64,000 nucleotides of DNA from Pedobacter changchengzhani (GTDB lineage: Bacteria; Bacteroidota; Bacteroidia; Sphingobacteriales; Sphingobacteriaceae), in contig NZ_SJCY01000006.1 in NCBI RefSeq assembly GCF_004354365.1, forward strand, positions 124,001 to 188,000, given 5' to 3'. The position numbers and the translations under genes were made by a program. Shown here piece after piece: positions 8,148 to 16,480 of this stretch (position 1 is the stretch's first letter; the number at the start of each line of letters is the position of its first letter). The notes under the pieces were generated by a model. That model was not told where the DNA came from, searched no databases, and worked only from the letters and a program-made list of their open reading frames with translations.

Positions 8148-9066
8148 TTGTTTATTTTGTTATCAACCCACTGAAGTAGGAGAATACCATACAGCTTGTA
8201 CTAAGAAGTTTTTCGGAACGGCTATAATGCCGAAATTGGAATTGGATAAGGAAAAATTAGCTCAATTAGCCCAATTTACGGTAAATGAAAGATTAGCTGT
8301 AACTGGTGTTCAGCCTAAATTGTCACTGAGTTTAGAGGGAGAGAAGGGAAATAAACGACTTACCTTAGTGGGGCTTTGGGGTGATTATATTCTAAAACCT
8401 CAATCAGCCGAATTCAAATTTATGCCCGAAATAGAAGATTTAACGATGCATTTGGCAAAATTATTTAAAATAGCAACTGCGCAACATACCTTAATTAGAA
8501 CTACGACTGGAGAATTGGCTTATATTACAAAACGTTTTGATCGGGTTAAAGGCATGAAAATTCATGTAGAGGATCTTTGTCAGCTTTCTGAACTACAGAC
8601 CGAGCAAAAATATAAAAGTTCTTACGAGCGTGTTGGAAAAATAATTAAACAATACACTACCAATTCTGGTTTAGATGCGATTAAATATTTTAGATTGATT
8701 TTGTTTTCCTTCTTAACTGGCAATAACGATATGCATTTAAAGAATTTTTCATTGATGCATACCGAAAAAGGAATTTTACTTTCTCCTGCTTACGATTTGC
8801 TAAACGTAAACTTGGTTTTCCCACAAGATGTAGAAGATTTGGCCTTAACTTTAGGGGGTAGGAAAAGAAAGGTTAAAAAAACTGATTTCGACTTGCTTGC
8901 AAGTAGTTTAAATATTGTAGAGAAAGTAAGGGATAACATTTACAATGAATTTATAAAACAAATAGAAAACTGTAATAAAATGATTGAACAAAGTTTCTTA
9001 AATGTTGATTATAAAGACGAATACAAAAGACTGATTAAGAAGAAGCAATTACAACTATTTAAATGA
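8140..9066 (+). CDS. hipT: HipT-like serine/threonine kinase toxin, module 1
   Basis: 308 residues with the HipA C-terminal kinase fold: GVQPKLSLSL (glycine-rich loop with an S-L-S pair, about 55-65), WGDYILKPQS (ATP-binding Lys), YITKRFDR, the catalytic loop NNDMHLKNFSL (near residue 195) and the metal-binding AYDLLNVNL. The N-terminus has a small cysteine/histidine motif, CLFC...HTAC, common in Bacteroidota members. HipT of E. coli O127 phosphorylates tryptophanyl-tRNA synthetase and stops translation; the target here is unknown. Serines of the loop are autophosphorylation sites in known HipT. All catalytic residues appear present, so the toxin should be active unless held by HipS. Confidence 0.85.
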   Translation: MTNCLFCYQPTEVGEYHTACTKKFFGTAIMPKLELDKEKLAQLAQFTVNERLAVTGVQPKLSLSLEGEKGNKRLTLVGLWGDYILKPQSAEFKFMPEIEDLTMHLAKLFKIATAQHTLIRTTTGELAYITKRFDRVKGMKIHVEDLCQLSELQTEQKYKSSYERVGKIIKQYTTNSGLDAIKYFRLILFSFLTGNNDMHLKNFSLMHTEKGILLSPAYDLLNVNLVFPQDVEDLALTLGGRKRKVKKTDFDLLASSLNIVEKVRDNIYNEFIKQIENCNKMIEQSFLNVDYKDEYKRLIKKKQLQLFK

Positions 9067-9219
9067 TTTTGTACCCAATTTGTACCTTTAACACTATAAC
9101 TATTTATTAATCTGTATACCTTTACTACCTGTATTGTGTGTAAATCAATTGCCTATCAGTTAATTAAACTTATTTTAGTTTTAAGTAAAATCAATTTAAA
9201 AACCATTATTGTTTGTTGC

Positions 9220-9257
9220 AATGCGGAGATTAAGTAAGTTAATCTCCGCATTTTTTG
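9220..9257 (+). terminator. Rho-independent terminator after hipT module 1
   Basis: Perfect 13-bp stem AATGCGGAGATTA (9220-9232) and its complement (9240-9252) with a 7-base loop, followed by a T run. It ends the first hip operon. The arm word TGCGGAGA also appears at the fic start, so the dyad could in addition be a protein-binding site. Confidence 0.8.
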
Positions 9258-9316
9258 CGTAATATAATTTGATTTTATCCGCATTATAATTATATTCGAC
9301 TTAATATTTGCGGAGA

Positions 9317-10417
9317 ATGTTTATACATCAATTAAAAAAATGGCCTCAATTTAGTTGGAGGGAAGCTCAAATAACAACGCTGTTGGCTAGTGTACGCTTT
9401 CAACAAGGTAAACTTTTGGGAGCGATGGCGCAATTAGGCTTCGATTTGCAATCAGAGGCCGTATTGCAAACCTTAACACAAGAGGTTATTAAATCATCTG
9501 AAATTGAAGGAGAGATTTTGAATAGAGAACAAGTGAGATCATCAATTGCTAGACGCTTGGGGATGGATATTGTAGGCGCTGTTCTTTCTGATAGATATGT
9601 TGATGGTGTTGTGGAGATGATGGTGGATGCTACGCAAAAATTTACTGAGGGACTAGATGAAGAAAGGCTGTTCTCTTGGCATGCTTCATTATTTCCAACA
9701 GGTAGAGCCGGAATGTATAAGATTGTAGTTGGAGATTGGAGACAAAATGATGTTGATGATCCAATGCAAGTAGTTTCGGTTGCTATGGGAAAAGAAACGT
9801 TGCACTTTCAAGCACCAAATTCTGATATTTTACTTCAAGAAATGAAAACGTTTTTATCATGGTTTGATGGTGGTTTTAGTGGTGACCCGATTATAAAAGC
9901 AGCCATAGCGCACTTGTGGTTTGTAACCATTCATCCTTTTGAAGACGGTAATGGTCGTATTTCAAGGGCTATTGCAGATATGCAATTGGCTCGTGCTGAT
10001 GGTAGTTCGAAACGATTTTACAGCATGTCAAATCAAATTAGACAAGAAAGAAGTGCTTACTATGAGATATTAGAGAAAACACAATCTGGGGGTTTAGATA
10101 TTACGAATTGGATGGTTTGGTTTTTGGAATGTTTAGAACGTGCTATAAAGTCTTCGGATATAGTATTAGCTTCAGTTTTGCGTAAAGCCAAGTTGTGGGC
10201 AATGCCAGTAGCTTTAAGTTTTAACGATAGGCAGAAAATGATGTTAAATAAATTATTGGATGGTTTTGATGGCAAACTTACTTCGTCTAAATGGGCTAAA
10301 ATAGCAAAATGCTCACAAGATACTGCCAGTAGAGATATTCAAGATTTAATAGTTAAAGGTTTGTTAGTCAAAGACGAAGCTGGGGGCAGGAGTACTAATT
10401 ATTTGCTTGTGAATTAA
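9317..10417 (+). CDS. Fic-domain AMP-transferase, class II (self-inhibited)
   Basis: 366 residues. The Fic active site is canonical, HPFEDGNGR (about residue 206). The inhibitory helix motif lies before it, SSEIEG (about residue 60), which fits [S/T]xxxE[G/N] of class II Fic proteins. An N-terminal DUF4172-like segment and a C-terminal winged-helix-like region (SSKWAKIAKCSQDTASRDIQDLIVKGLL) complete the protein. It would transfer AMP to an unknown target and may bind DNA through its C-terminus. The start at 9317 is preferred because CGGAGA precedes this ATG; a TTG three codons upstream (9308) overlaps that site. It stands alone between two hipBST operons. A TCCGCA...TGCGGA pair spans its promoter region and may be an autoregulatory site. 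Confidence 0.88.
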   Translation: MFIHQLKKWPQFSWREAQITTLLASVRFQQGKLLGAMAQLGFDLQSEAVLQTLTQEVIKSSEIEGEILNREQVRSSIARRLGMDIVGAVLSDRYVDGVVEMMVDATQKFTEGLDEERLFSWHASLFPTGRAGMYKIVVGDWRQNDVDDPMQVVSVAMGKETLHFQAPNSDILLQEMKTFLSWFDGGFSGDPIIKAAIAHLWFVTIHPFEDGNGRISRAIADMQLARADGSSKRFYSMSNQIRQERSAYYEILEKTQSGGLDITNWMVWFLECLERAIKSSDIVLASVLRKAKLWAMPVALSFNDRQKMMLNKLLDGFDGKLTSSKWAKIAKCSQDTASRDIQDLIVKGLLVKDEAGGRSTNYLLVN

Positions 10418-10500
10418 AACTTTATTTTTCGTATCAATAGCTAAAGCTTGTGCAATATTATATTTTTTTGCACATAGAAATCGCTAAATATTTTAATTTA

Positions 10501-10555
10501 TACGTTTTTACATATAGATTTACATCTTTGATTAAAATACGAGTAATAGCATATA
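10501..10555 (+). promoter_or_regulatory. Paired operator-like boxes before hipB of module 2
   Basis: Two boxes with TACG at one side and CATATA at the other (10501-10516 and 10538-10555) have their CATATA words 39 bases apart; the second runs into the hipB ATG. The same pair at the same distance occurs before both decayed hipB copies (7091/7130 and 12209/12249). The spacing conservation in otherwise drifting sequence suggests a bound site. Confidence 0.5.
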
Positions 10556-10771
10556 ATGAAAAGTTTATCTCAGTTAGTTAAGGATAAGAGAAAAGAAGAA
10601 AAATTAACCCAAGAAGAATTTGCGGATCGGGCAGGAGTAGCGCTCACAGTAATACGCAAAATTGAACAGGGAAAAGACAATCTTAATCTTTCTAGCGTAA
10701 ACCAAGTGTTGAAAATGTTTGGGTATGTGTTAGCGCCTATTCAAGAAAGTGTTGGGTCAAAGGATAATTAA
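10556..10771 (+). CDS. hipB: HipB antitoxin/repressor, hipBST module 2
   Basis: 71 residues with one helix-turn-helix: LSQLVKDKRKEEKLTQEEFADRAGVALTVIRKIEQGK. It is a paralogue of the module 1 repressor but clearly diverged (about half of positions differ), with a longer tail. It lies 139 bases after fic and 2 bases before hipS of module 2, so it is the first gene of this operon. The leader boxes differ from those of module 1, so each repressor probably reads its own operator. Two dead copies of this same version lie at 7136 and 12254, showing that this leader plus hipB has been duplicated before. Confidence 0.85.
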   Translation: MKSLSQLVKDKRKEEKLTQEEFADRAGVALTVIRKIEQGKDNLNLSSVNQVLKMFGYVLAPIQESVGSKDN

Positions 10772-10773
10772 TC

Positions 10774-11106
10774 ATGAGAAAAGCGCAAATATTTTATCAA
10801 GATTTATTGGCTGGAATACTTATAGAAACTGATGATGGGGAATATACCTTTGAATACGATGCAGATTATGTTGCAACGTATCCGGATCAATTCATTACCT
10901 TTTCTATGCCGGTAACCAAATTTAAATATAAAGAAAATAGGTTATTTCCTTTCTTCGAGGGCTTAATACCCGAAGGATGGCTTTTAGATATTGCTTCGAA
11001 AAACTGGAAAATCAATCATAATGACAGAATGGGTTTGCTATTGGCTTGTTGTCAAAATTGTATAGGAGCTGTAAGTGTTCTATCTATAATTCCAGCTGAT
11101 GAGTAG
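10774..11106 (+). CDS. hipS: HipS-like antitoxin, module 2
   Basis: 110 residues, same fold signature as the first copy: IFYQDLLAGIL, ITFSMPVTKFKY, LFPFFEGLIPEGWLLD, and CIGAVSVL at the end. It is a separate N-terminal HipA domain acting as antitoxin in a HipBST operon. The gene starts 2 bases after hipB and overlaps the kinase gene by 8 bases (ATGAGTAG), the same overlap length as in module 1. The conserved PEGW is again the candidate inhibitory residue. Confidence 0.82.
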   Translation: MRKAQIFYQDLLAGILIETDDGEYTFEYDADYVATYPDQFITFSMPVTKFKYKENRLFPFFEGLIPEGWLLDIASKNWKINHNDRMGLLLACCQNCIGAVSVLSIIPADE

Positions 11107-12049
11107 GAACTGTTTATATTGCTACAACGCGTTGCCTGAAAATACGGAAGGGGATTTTCATGAACAATGCAGTCTTGATTTTTTTGGAACGCTTCAACAA
11201 CCAGATTTTTCCTATTCGCTGGCAGAAATGGATGAATTAGCAAAGAGCGTAATTGAGCGCAGTATTGCTGTGCCTGGTGTGCAACCAAAATTATCGTTGA
11301 CTTTAGTGAACTCGGCTTTAACTGAGGGTCATAATGCTAGATTAACCATTGTAGGTGCATTAGGTGGTAACTATATTTTTAAACCGCCTTCAGCTGTATT
11401 TCAAGAGATGCCACAAAATGAACATTTAACGATGAGAATGGCGGAGGCTTTTGGAATGAAAACTGCAAAATCTAGTTTAATACGTTTAAAGTCTGGAGAG
11501 CTTTCCTACATCACCAAACGCTTTGACCGAACAGACTTGGGGGAAAAGATTCATATGATCGATATGTTTCAAATTCTGGAAGCTTTCGATAAATACAAAA
11601 GTTCGATGGAAAAGGTTGGTAAAGCAGTAGGAGAGTATTCAAGTCGAGCTGTTTTTGATAAGCTTTATTATTTTGAATTGGGTGTTTTCAGTTTCTTAAC
11701 TGGAAATAACGATATGCATCTTAAAAACTTCTCCCTGCTTCTTGATCGTGGAAAATGGGTACTTTCGCCAGCGTATGATTTGTTGAATGTAGCCATCGTT
11801 AATCCGGAGGATAAGGAGGAACTTGCATTGACACTCGAGGGCAAAAAGAAAAAATTAAGATTGGAAAATTTCCAAAGTTTAGGTGCTAAAATTGATCTCA
11901 ACGAAAAACAGATTATGAGTGTATTTAAGAGGTTTGAAAAACTCAAACCGACTGCTTTTAAATGGATAGAAAACTCATTTTTATCGGAAGAATTTAAAGC
12001 AAAATATACGGAATTAATGAGCAAAAGATATCAGCTTTTGTACCGATAA
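11099..12049 (+). CDS. hipT: HipT-like serine/threonine kinase toxin, module 2
   Basis: 316 residues with the N-terminal CLYC...HEQC motif, loop GVQPKLSLTL, GGNYIFKPPS, YITKRFDR, catalytic NNDMHLKNFSL (near residue 203) and AYDLLNVAI. The loop reads S-L-T where module 1 has S-L-S, so the autophosphorylation pattern may differ. All other kinase residues are kept. As in HipBST, HipS should neutralise it and HipB repress the operon. The last residues (YTELMSKRYQLLYR) parallel those of the first copy (YKRLIKKKQLQLFK), showing common descent. No terminator hairpin is obvious after it; a dead hipB copy follows. Confidence 0.85.
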   Translation: MSRNCLYCYNALPENTEGDFHEQCSLDFFGTLQQPDFSYSLAEMDELAKSVIERSIAVPGVQPKLSLTLVNSALTEGHNARLTIVGALGGNYIFKPPSAVFQEMPQNEHLTMRMAEAFGMKTAKSSLIRLKSGELSYITKRFDRTDLGEKIHMIDMFQILEAFDKYKSSMEKVGKAVGEYSSRAVFDKLYYFELGVFSFLTGNNDMHLKNFSLLLDRGKWVLSPAYDLLNVAIVNPEDKEELALTLEGKKKKLRLENFQSLGAKIDLNEKQIMSVFKRFEKLKPTAFKWIENSFLSEEFKAKYTELMSKRYQLLYR

Positions 12050-12198
12050 ATTCCCTCAAAAAATATATTTGTCTGTTTTTTGTATTTTTTTAAAATTAAG
12101 TGCTTGATAATCAACACAAATTACTTTCTGCATCGGGAAATAAATTCTGAAAATATTATAGCCATTCGCATATAAACCCAGCTAAATACTCAAATTTC

Positions 12199-12365
12199 TA
12201 CGTTTTTACATATAAAAATTGTTATTTGATGCAAATACGAGTAATAGCATATAATGAAAAATTTATCTCAGCTTGTTAAGAATAAAAGAAAAAAAGAAAG
12301 ATTAACCTAACAAGAAGTTGCGATCGGGCAGGAGTAGCGCTCTGAGTAAACGTAAATTTACCAGG
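12199..12365 (+). pseudogene. Decayed third copy of hip leader and hipB
   Basis: TACGTTTTTACATATA and TACGAGTAATAGCATATA match the module 2 leader, then ATG at 12254 opens MKNLSQLVKNKRKKERLT before a TAA stop (CCTAACAA) and a one-base loss at GCGATCGGG. GCAGGAGTAGCGCTC still matches. No hipS or hipT follows. It is a dead copy lying directly after the second operon. Confidence 0.8.
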
Positions 12366-12453
12366 CTAAATAAAACCTTCACCCTTACAGCCCAAATCAA
12401 TTCTTAAAATATCGACGTCAATGAACGCCTATTTCAATTAAAATAAAACAAAC

Positions 12454-14451
12454 TTATTCAACTATTTTCCCTGGAAAAGTGAATGTAAAAGAAGTGCCCT
12501 TTCCAACAATACTTTCAACAGTTAATTTTTCGGCGTGGGCATCAATAAATTCTTTACAAATTAAAAGACCTAAACCAGTTCCACCTTCATTAGAAGTACC
12601 GCTTGTACCCTCAGAGGAAAGTTCGAAAAGTTTTGCAATTCTTTCTGCAGAAATGCCCATACCGTTATCAATTACCTTAAAAGTCACAATTTCATCGTGC
12701 TCTATTTCAGCGCTTAAATTGATCATTCCATCAATTGGTGTAAATTTTATAGCGTTAGATAGTAGATTTCTTACTATAAAATCAAATTGATCTGAATCTG
12801 CCTTTATTTTAATATTTTTTGCTACCTGCAAAGCAATTGTAATGTTTTTAACCTCAGTTGCTTCCTTTAACAAAGCTACATTACTCTTTATTTTTTTTAA
12901 GGGTTCAAATTCAGTTATGTTTATTTTAGTGCCTTTAATTTGCATGTAGCCCCACTTTAATAAATTATCTAAAACCTCCAGACTACTTTCGCAATGTAGC
13001 GAAAGCTTGTTTACAACGTCATCTTGCGTTTTTTCATCTAACGAACGACTTTGTATCAACTTCATAATGCTAACCGTAGAGGCAAGCGGAGACCTTAAAT
13101 CGTGCGCCACGATAGAGAAAAACTTGTCTTTCTGTTGATTACTATCAGCCAATTTATTGTTTAGTAAACGAAGGGTTTTGTTGAAATGCCTCGATCTTTT
13201 AAAGAAAAATAATGTTACAATAAAAAGTAAGGTGATCGTGATGGTTATGGATAAAATTATGTTGTTAACGATGGTTTTCTCTTTAGATTTTAACTTAAGC
13301 TGAGTGAGTTGATTATTTGATTTCTCGAGTTCGTTTGCACTTTCTAAACTCAAAATTTGCTTAGACATTTCTTTATAATAAACCCTTTCCGAAACTTGAT
13401 AACTTCTATTTTTGAAAGCTAGCGCCTGCTGATAATCTTGCTTGCTTGCATAAATGTCGCTCAATTTGTTCAAGAAAATAATTTCTTGGCTAAACATTTT
13501 ATTTTCATTCGCAATTTTCAATCCAGCATTTAGATACAGGATAGCTGTATCGGGATTATTTTTGATATTAACCTTTGCCAACTCCAATAATGTTGATTGC
13601 TCTCTTAAAACATTTTTAATTTCTCTAGTAAACCTTAAAGCTTCTTTTAATGTTGTAACTGATTTGGCAAAATCGCCTTTTTTAAAGTAAGCAATGCCTA
13701 ATAATTTTAACAAGCCTATTTTTAAACCATTATACTCAACCTTATTACTTTTGGGTAAACCAATATTTATATATTTAATTGCCTTGTCGTACTGCTTCAT
13801 TTCGATAAAATAAGCACCAAAGCCACAGTACATATTTAAAGAAAAATTGGAATTTGGAAGCGTATTGTTGAGTTGTTCGGCGAAGTGCAAATTTTCTATA
13901 GATGCCTTAAAATTGCGCAGCTGAAAATATAATTCAAATATCACTACCCTAGCTTCTAACGTACCAATTTTGTTGTTGTTTTTTTCGCTCAGCTTTAAAG
14001 CTTCAAAATAATATTTTAAAGATTTATCGAAATTTCCATTGCGTTTTTCAACTACGCCCAATCTTACTAATGTAGATGCAATGCCTTCTTCGTTATTAAT
14101 TTTGCGGTAAATAGCCTCTGCCTGAAGATATTTTTGTTTAGATTCTTTATAATTTGCGTTATTATCCTCAATCATTCCTAATTGATTTAGCAAAGCAGCT
14201 TCACCCAATTCATCATTATTTGCTCGTGCATTTTGCAGTCCTAAATTAACAAAAAACAACGCAGAATCTGGATTGAGATAACGGTAATGTTTCACAATTT
14301 TTATGAAATCGTCACTTGTCTTTAAATCCTTAAAATTTTCCTGTGCGGATAAATTGCCTACAATGAATGCGAACCCAATCAATGGTAGTAAGAACTGCCA
14401 GCAATTCCTAAACAAATTCGATAAGTTAGTCTTGTCATGGGATGACTTCAT
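12454..14451 (-). CDS. TPR-containing sensor histidine kinase
   Basis: 665 residues: an N-terminal hydrophobic signal or anchor (FLLPLIGFAFIVGNLSAQ), about ten TPR-like helices (residues 35-370), a coiled stretch, one transmembrane segment (IILSITITITLLFIVTLFFF), then a kinase core. The phosphoacceptor box is FFSIVAHDLRSPLAS (His near residue 447), the N box RNLLSNAIKFT, the G1 box VIDNGMGIS and the G2 box GGTGLGL. The TPR part would be periplasmic, a common design in Bacteroidota. No response regulator gene is adjacent and there is no receiver domain, so the partner is unknown. The gene faces the hip region and is separated from it by the hipB remnant. Confidence 0.9.
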   Translation of the reverse strand: MKSSHDKTNLSNLFRNCWQFLLPLIGFAFIVGNLSAQENFKDLKTSDDFIKIVKHYRYLNPDSALFFVNLGLQNARANNDELGEAALLNQLGMIEDNNANYKESKQKYLQAEAIYRKINNEEGIASTLVRLGVVEKRNGNFDKSLKYYFEALKLSEKNNNKIGTLEARVVIFELYFQLRNFKASIENLHFAEQLNNTLPNSNFSLNMYCGFGAYFIEMKQYDKAIKYINIGLPKSNKVEYNGLKIGLLKLLGIAYFKKGDFAKSVTTLKEALRFTREIKNVLREQSTLLELAKVNIKNNPDTAILYLNAGLKIANENKMFSQEIIFLNKLSDIYASKQDYQQALAFKNRSYQVSERVYYKEMSKQILSLESANELEKSNNQLTQLKLKSKEKTIVNNIILSITITITLLFIVTLFFFKRSRHFNKTLRLLNNKLADSNQQKDKFFSIVAHDLRSPLASTVSIMKLIQSRSLDEKTQDDVVNKLSLHCESSLEVLDNLLKWGYMQIKGTKINITEFEPLKKIKSNVALLKEATEVKNITIALQVAKNIKIKADSDQFDFIVRNLLSNAIKFTPIDGMINLSAEIEHDEIVTFKVIDNGMGISAERIAKLFELSSEGTSGTSNEGGTGLGLLICKEFIDAHAEKLTVESIVGKGTSFTFTFPGKIVE

Positions 14452-14926
14452 TTTCGCGCGAATTATTGAGTAGACAATGCAAGCTATCTATAATTAATTT
14501 AGTTTTTCCATATTTACGCAACGGAAAAACCAATAATTATTTTAATCAATTTTAAAACATAGTTTAAGGTTAAGAATATTTAAATAGAAAAGCAAATATT
14601 TCTTTTGGCAGACGCTTCCAATGCATAAACCATTTAGTACAAAATTGATTTAATGACTTTGTAAACACAACTGTTATTGATTTGCTTGGGCAGTAGTTGA
14701 AAAGGTTTAGGAAAATTTACAGTATGGGGTTTAAGTAACTTTGTAGTAAGTTACACATTGCCAAACTTCAAAAAAAGAAGGAAAAACACAAAAGATATGC
14801 TATGTTTTATTTCATTTTATACTTGCTAAAAATTAAATACTTTGCGTAAAACATGGTAAGTAGTTATTAGGCAATAGAAATTGAACTTACAAACGCATTT
14901 TAAATATGCAATGCTAATTGATAGAC
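14452..14926. other. Non-coding stretch, nothing firm
   Basis: No gene supported. One perfect 8-bp inverted repeat, GTTTTTCC at 14502-14509 and GGAAAAAC at 14523-14530, lies upstream of the histidine kinase; it is small enough to be chance. Confidence 0.5.
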
Positions 14927-15244
14927 TTAGTCACTTAATTTTGTTAAGGCAACTGCACTTTCTAAACCGTCTTTTAAAATATCTCTGTATTTAACAAAAG
15001 TATCTTGTCTATCGGCTTCTTCGCTCAATTTTAAAGCTCTTTTAACAACCTTTACTTGTTCCAATTCATTTAAGAAAAGATTTGTGAAGGTTTCAGGATT
15101 TTTATTTTTTAATATTCTAACCGAATGAGAAAACTGTTCAAAAATATCTGTTATAATTTTAACACTTTTATCATCGTAAATAGTTAAACCACCAACTTTT
15201 GTAGCTAGTATTTCAAATTTTCCTCTTTCTTTTGCGTAACCCAT
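14927..15244 (-). CDS. Unknown protein, about 105 residues, helical
   Basis: No family recognised. The product starts MGYAKERGKFEIL and is mostly charged helix with pattern repeats such as LNELEQVKVVKRALKLSEEADR. An ATG at 15262 would add six residues, but a good Bacteroidota -7 box (TATCTTTG, minus strand, 15259-15252) lies between the two ATGs, so transcription should begin only a few bases before the inner ATG at 15244. It is a single gene with about 80 bases to the DEAD-box helicase upstream. A cytosolic protein is likely, since there is no signal or membrane segment. Confidence 0.6.
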   Translation of the reverse strand: MGYAKERGKFEILATKVGGLTIYDDKSVKIITDIFEQFSHSVRILKNKNPETFTNLFLNELEQVKVVKRALKLSEEADRQDTFVKYRDILKDGLESAVALTKLSD

Positions 15245-15251
15245 ATTTCGG

Positions 15252-15259
15252 CAAAGATA
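15252..15259 (-). promoter_or_regulatory. -7 box TATCTTTG of the gene at 15244
   Basis: Exact match to TAnnTTTG on the minus strand, 7 bases before the chosen ATG. The mRNA would be nearly leaderless. No clear -33 TTTG is visible. Confidence 0.5.
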
Positions 15260-15343
15260 CATTTTTTACGCTTCATTTAATCCCAGCTGATGACAATTAG
15301 TTTTCACCGACGTAAATTTTATAAATAGGCAAAGCTTAAAAAA

Positions 15344-16480
15344 TTATTTCATGGCAATATTTTCACTGTCAATTAATTCAACCTGCTTACCCATTTTTTT
15401 CTGAATCACACCAAAATGATCTAATTCCGCAGTGCTAATTAACGAAATCGCCTCGCCATGTACATTTGCACGTCCCGTTCTGCCAATGCGGTGAATATAA
15501 TCCTTGGGCGAGCGCGGCAACTCATAATTTATAACGTAAGGCAACGCATCAATATCAATTCCTCTTGCCATTAAATCCGTTGCAACCAAAACCCTAAGTT
15601 TGCCTGCTTTAAAAAGTGTTAGCGATTCTGTTCTAGACCCTTGGCTTTTCTGACTGTGGATGGCTCTTGCGTCAATATTATTTTTACGGAGTTTATTTAC
15701 AATCGCATCAACTTGGTGGGTAGAAGATGCAAAAACCAATACCTGCTTCATATTGTGATAAGTAATCAAATAACGCAAAAATGGCCCTTTCTTTTCGTTC
15801 GAAACAATATAGGCCACCTGTTTAATCAAATCTAGCGAAAATTCTTCAGCTTCGATTTTAATAATTACGGGTGTTTTTAGCAACAGCTGATGGATATTTT
15901 GAATATCGTTGCTTAATGTAGCAGAAAATAAAATATTTTGTCGTTTTTGAGGGAGTAAACTGATTATTTTATTCAATTCTTCTTTAAAACCTAAATTCAG
16001 CATTTTATCCGCCTCATCTAAAACAAAGGTTTCAATTTCTGATATGGAAATAGAATTTGAATTCAAAAGATCCAACAACCTACCAGGTGTAGCCACCAAT
16101 ATATTTACACCTTGTAGGGCCATCATTTGCGGGTTGATTGATACGCCACCATAAACCGCCAACGTTTTTATTGGTCGTTCTAAATCTTTACTAAAAGTTT
16201 TAAAAACGGTTGCTACTTGTTCGGCCAATTCTCTAGTAGGCACTAAAACCAATACATTCGCACTTCTATTTTTAACCAATAATGCTCGCTGTAGGTTTGT
16301 TAAGATGGGCAAAACATAACCAGCAGTTTTTCCAGAACCTGTTTTTGCGATACCCAAAACATCGACTTTGTTTAAAATAGCCGGAATACATTTTTCTTGG
16401 ATAAGGGTAGCTTCGGTAAAATTTTGCGCTGTTAACGTTTTTAATAAAACGCTAGAGAGACCTAAAGAACTAAAAGGCAT
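15344..16480 (-). CDS. DEAD-box RNA helicase, RhlE-like
   Basis: 378 residues, a two-domain helicase core with almost no tail. Q motif LGLSSVLLKTLTAQNFTEATLIQ, Walker A AKTGSGKT (about residue 47), VLVPTRELAEQ, VATPGRLLD, DEAD in VLDEADKML, FSATLS, and motif VI HRIGRTGR are all present. It unwinds short RNA duplexes, probably in ribosome assembly or RNA decay. Lack of a basic C-terminal tail makes it a short member. A -7 box TACTTTTG lies 15-23 bases before the ATG. Single gene. Confidence 0.92.
   Translation of the reverse strand: MPFSSLGLSSVLLKTLTAQNFTEATLIQEKCIPAILNKVDVLGIAKTGSGKTAGYVLPILTNLQRALLVKNRSANVLVLVPTRELAEQVATVFKTFSKDLERPIKTLAVYGGVSINPQMMALQGVNILVATPGRLLDLLNSNSISISEIETFVLDEADKMLNLGFKEELNKIISLLPQKRQNILFSATLSNDIQNIHQLLLKTPVIIKIEAEEFSLDLIKQVAYIVSNEKKGPFLRYLITYHNMKQVLVFASSTHQVDAIVNKLRKNNIDARAIHSQKSQGSRTESLTLFKAGKLRVLVATDLMARGIDIDALPYVINYELPRSPKDYIHRIGRTGRANVHGEAISLISTAELDHFGVIQKKMGKQVELIDSENIAMK

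Noticed and set aside
9308..9316. TTG as the fic start
   Set aside because: It lies within the CGGAGA sequence that serves the ATG at 9317.
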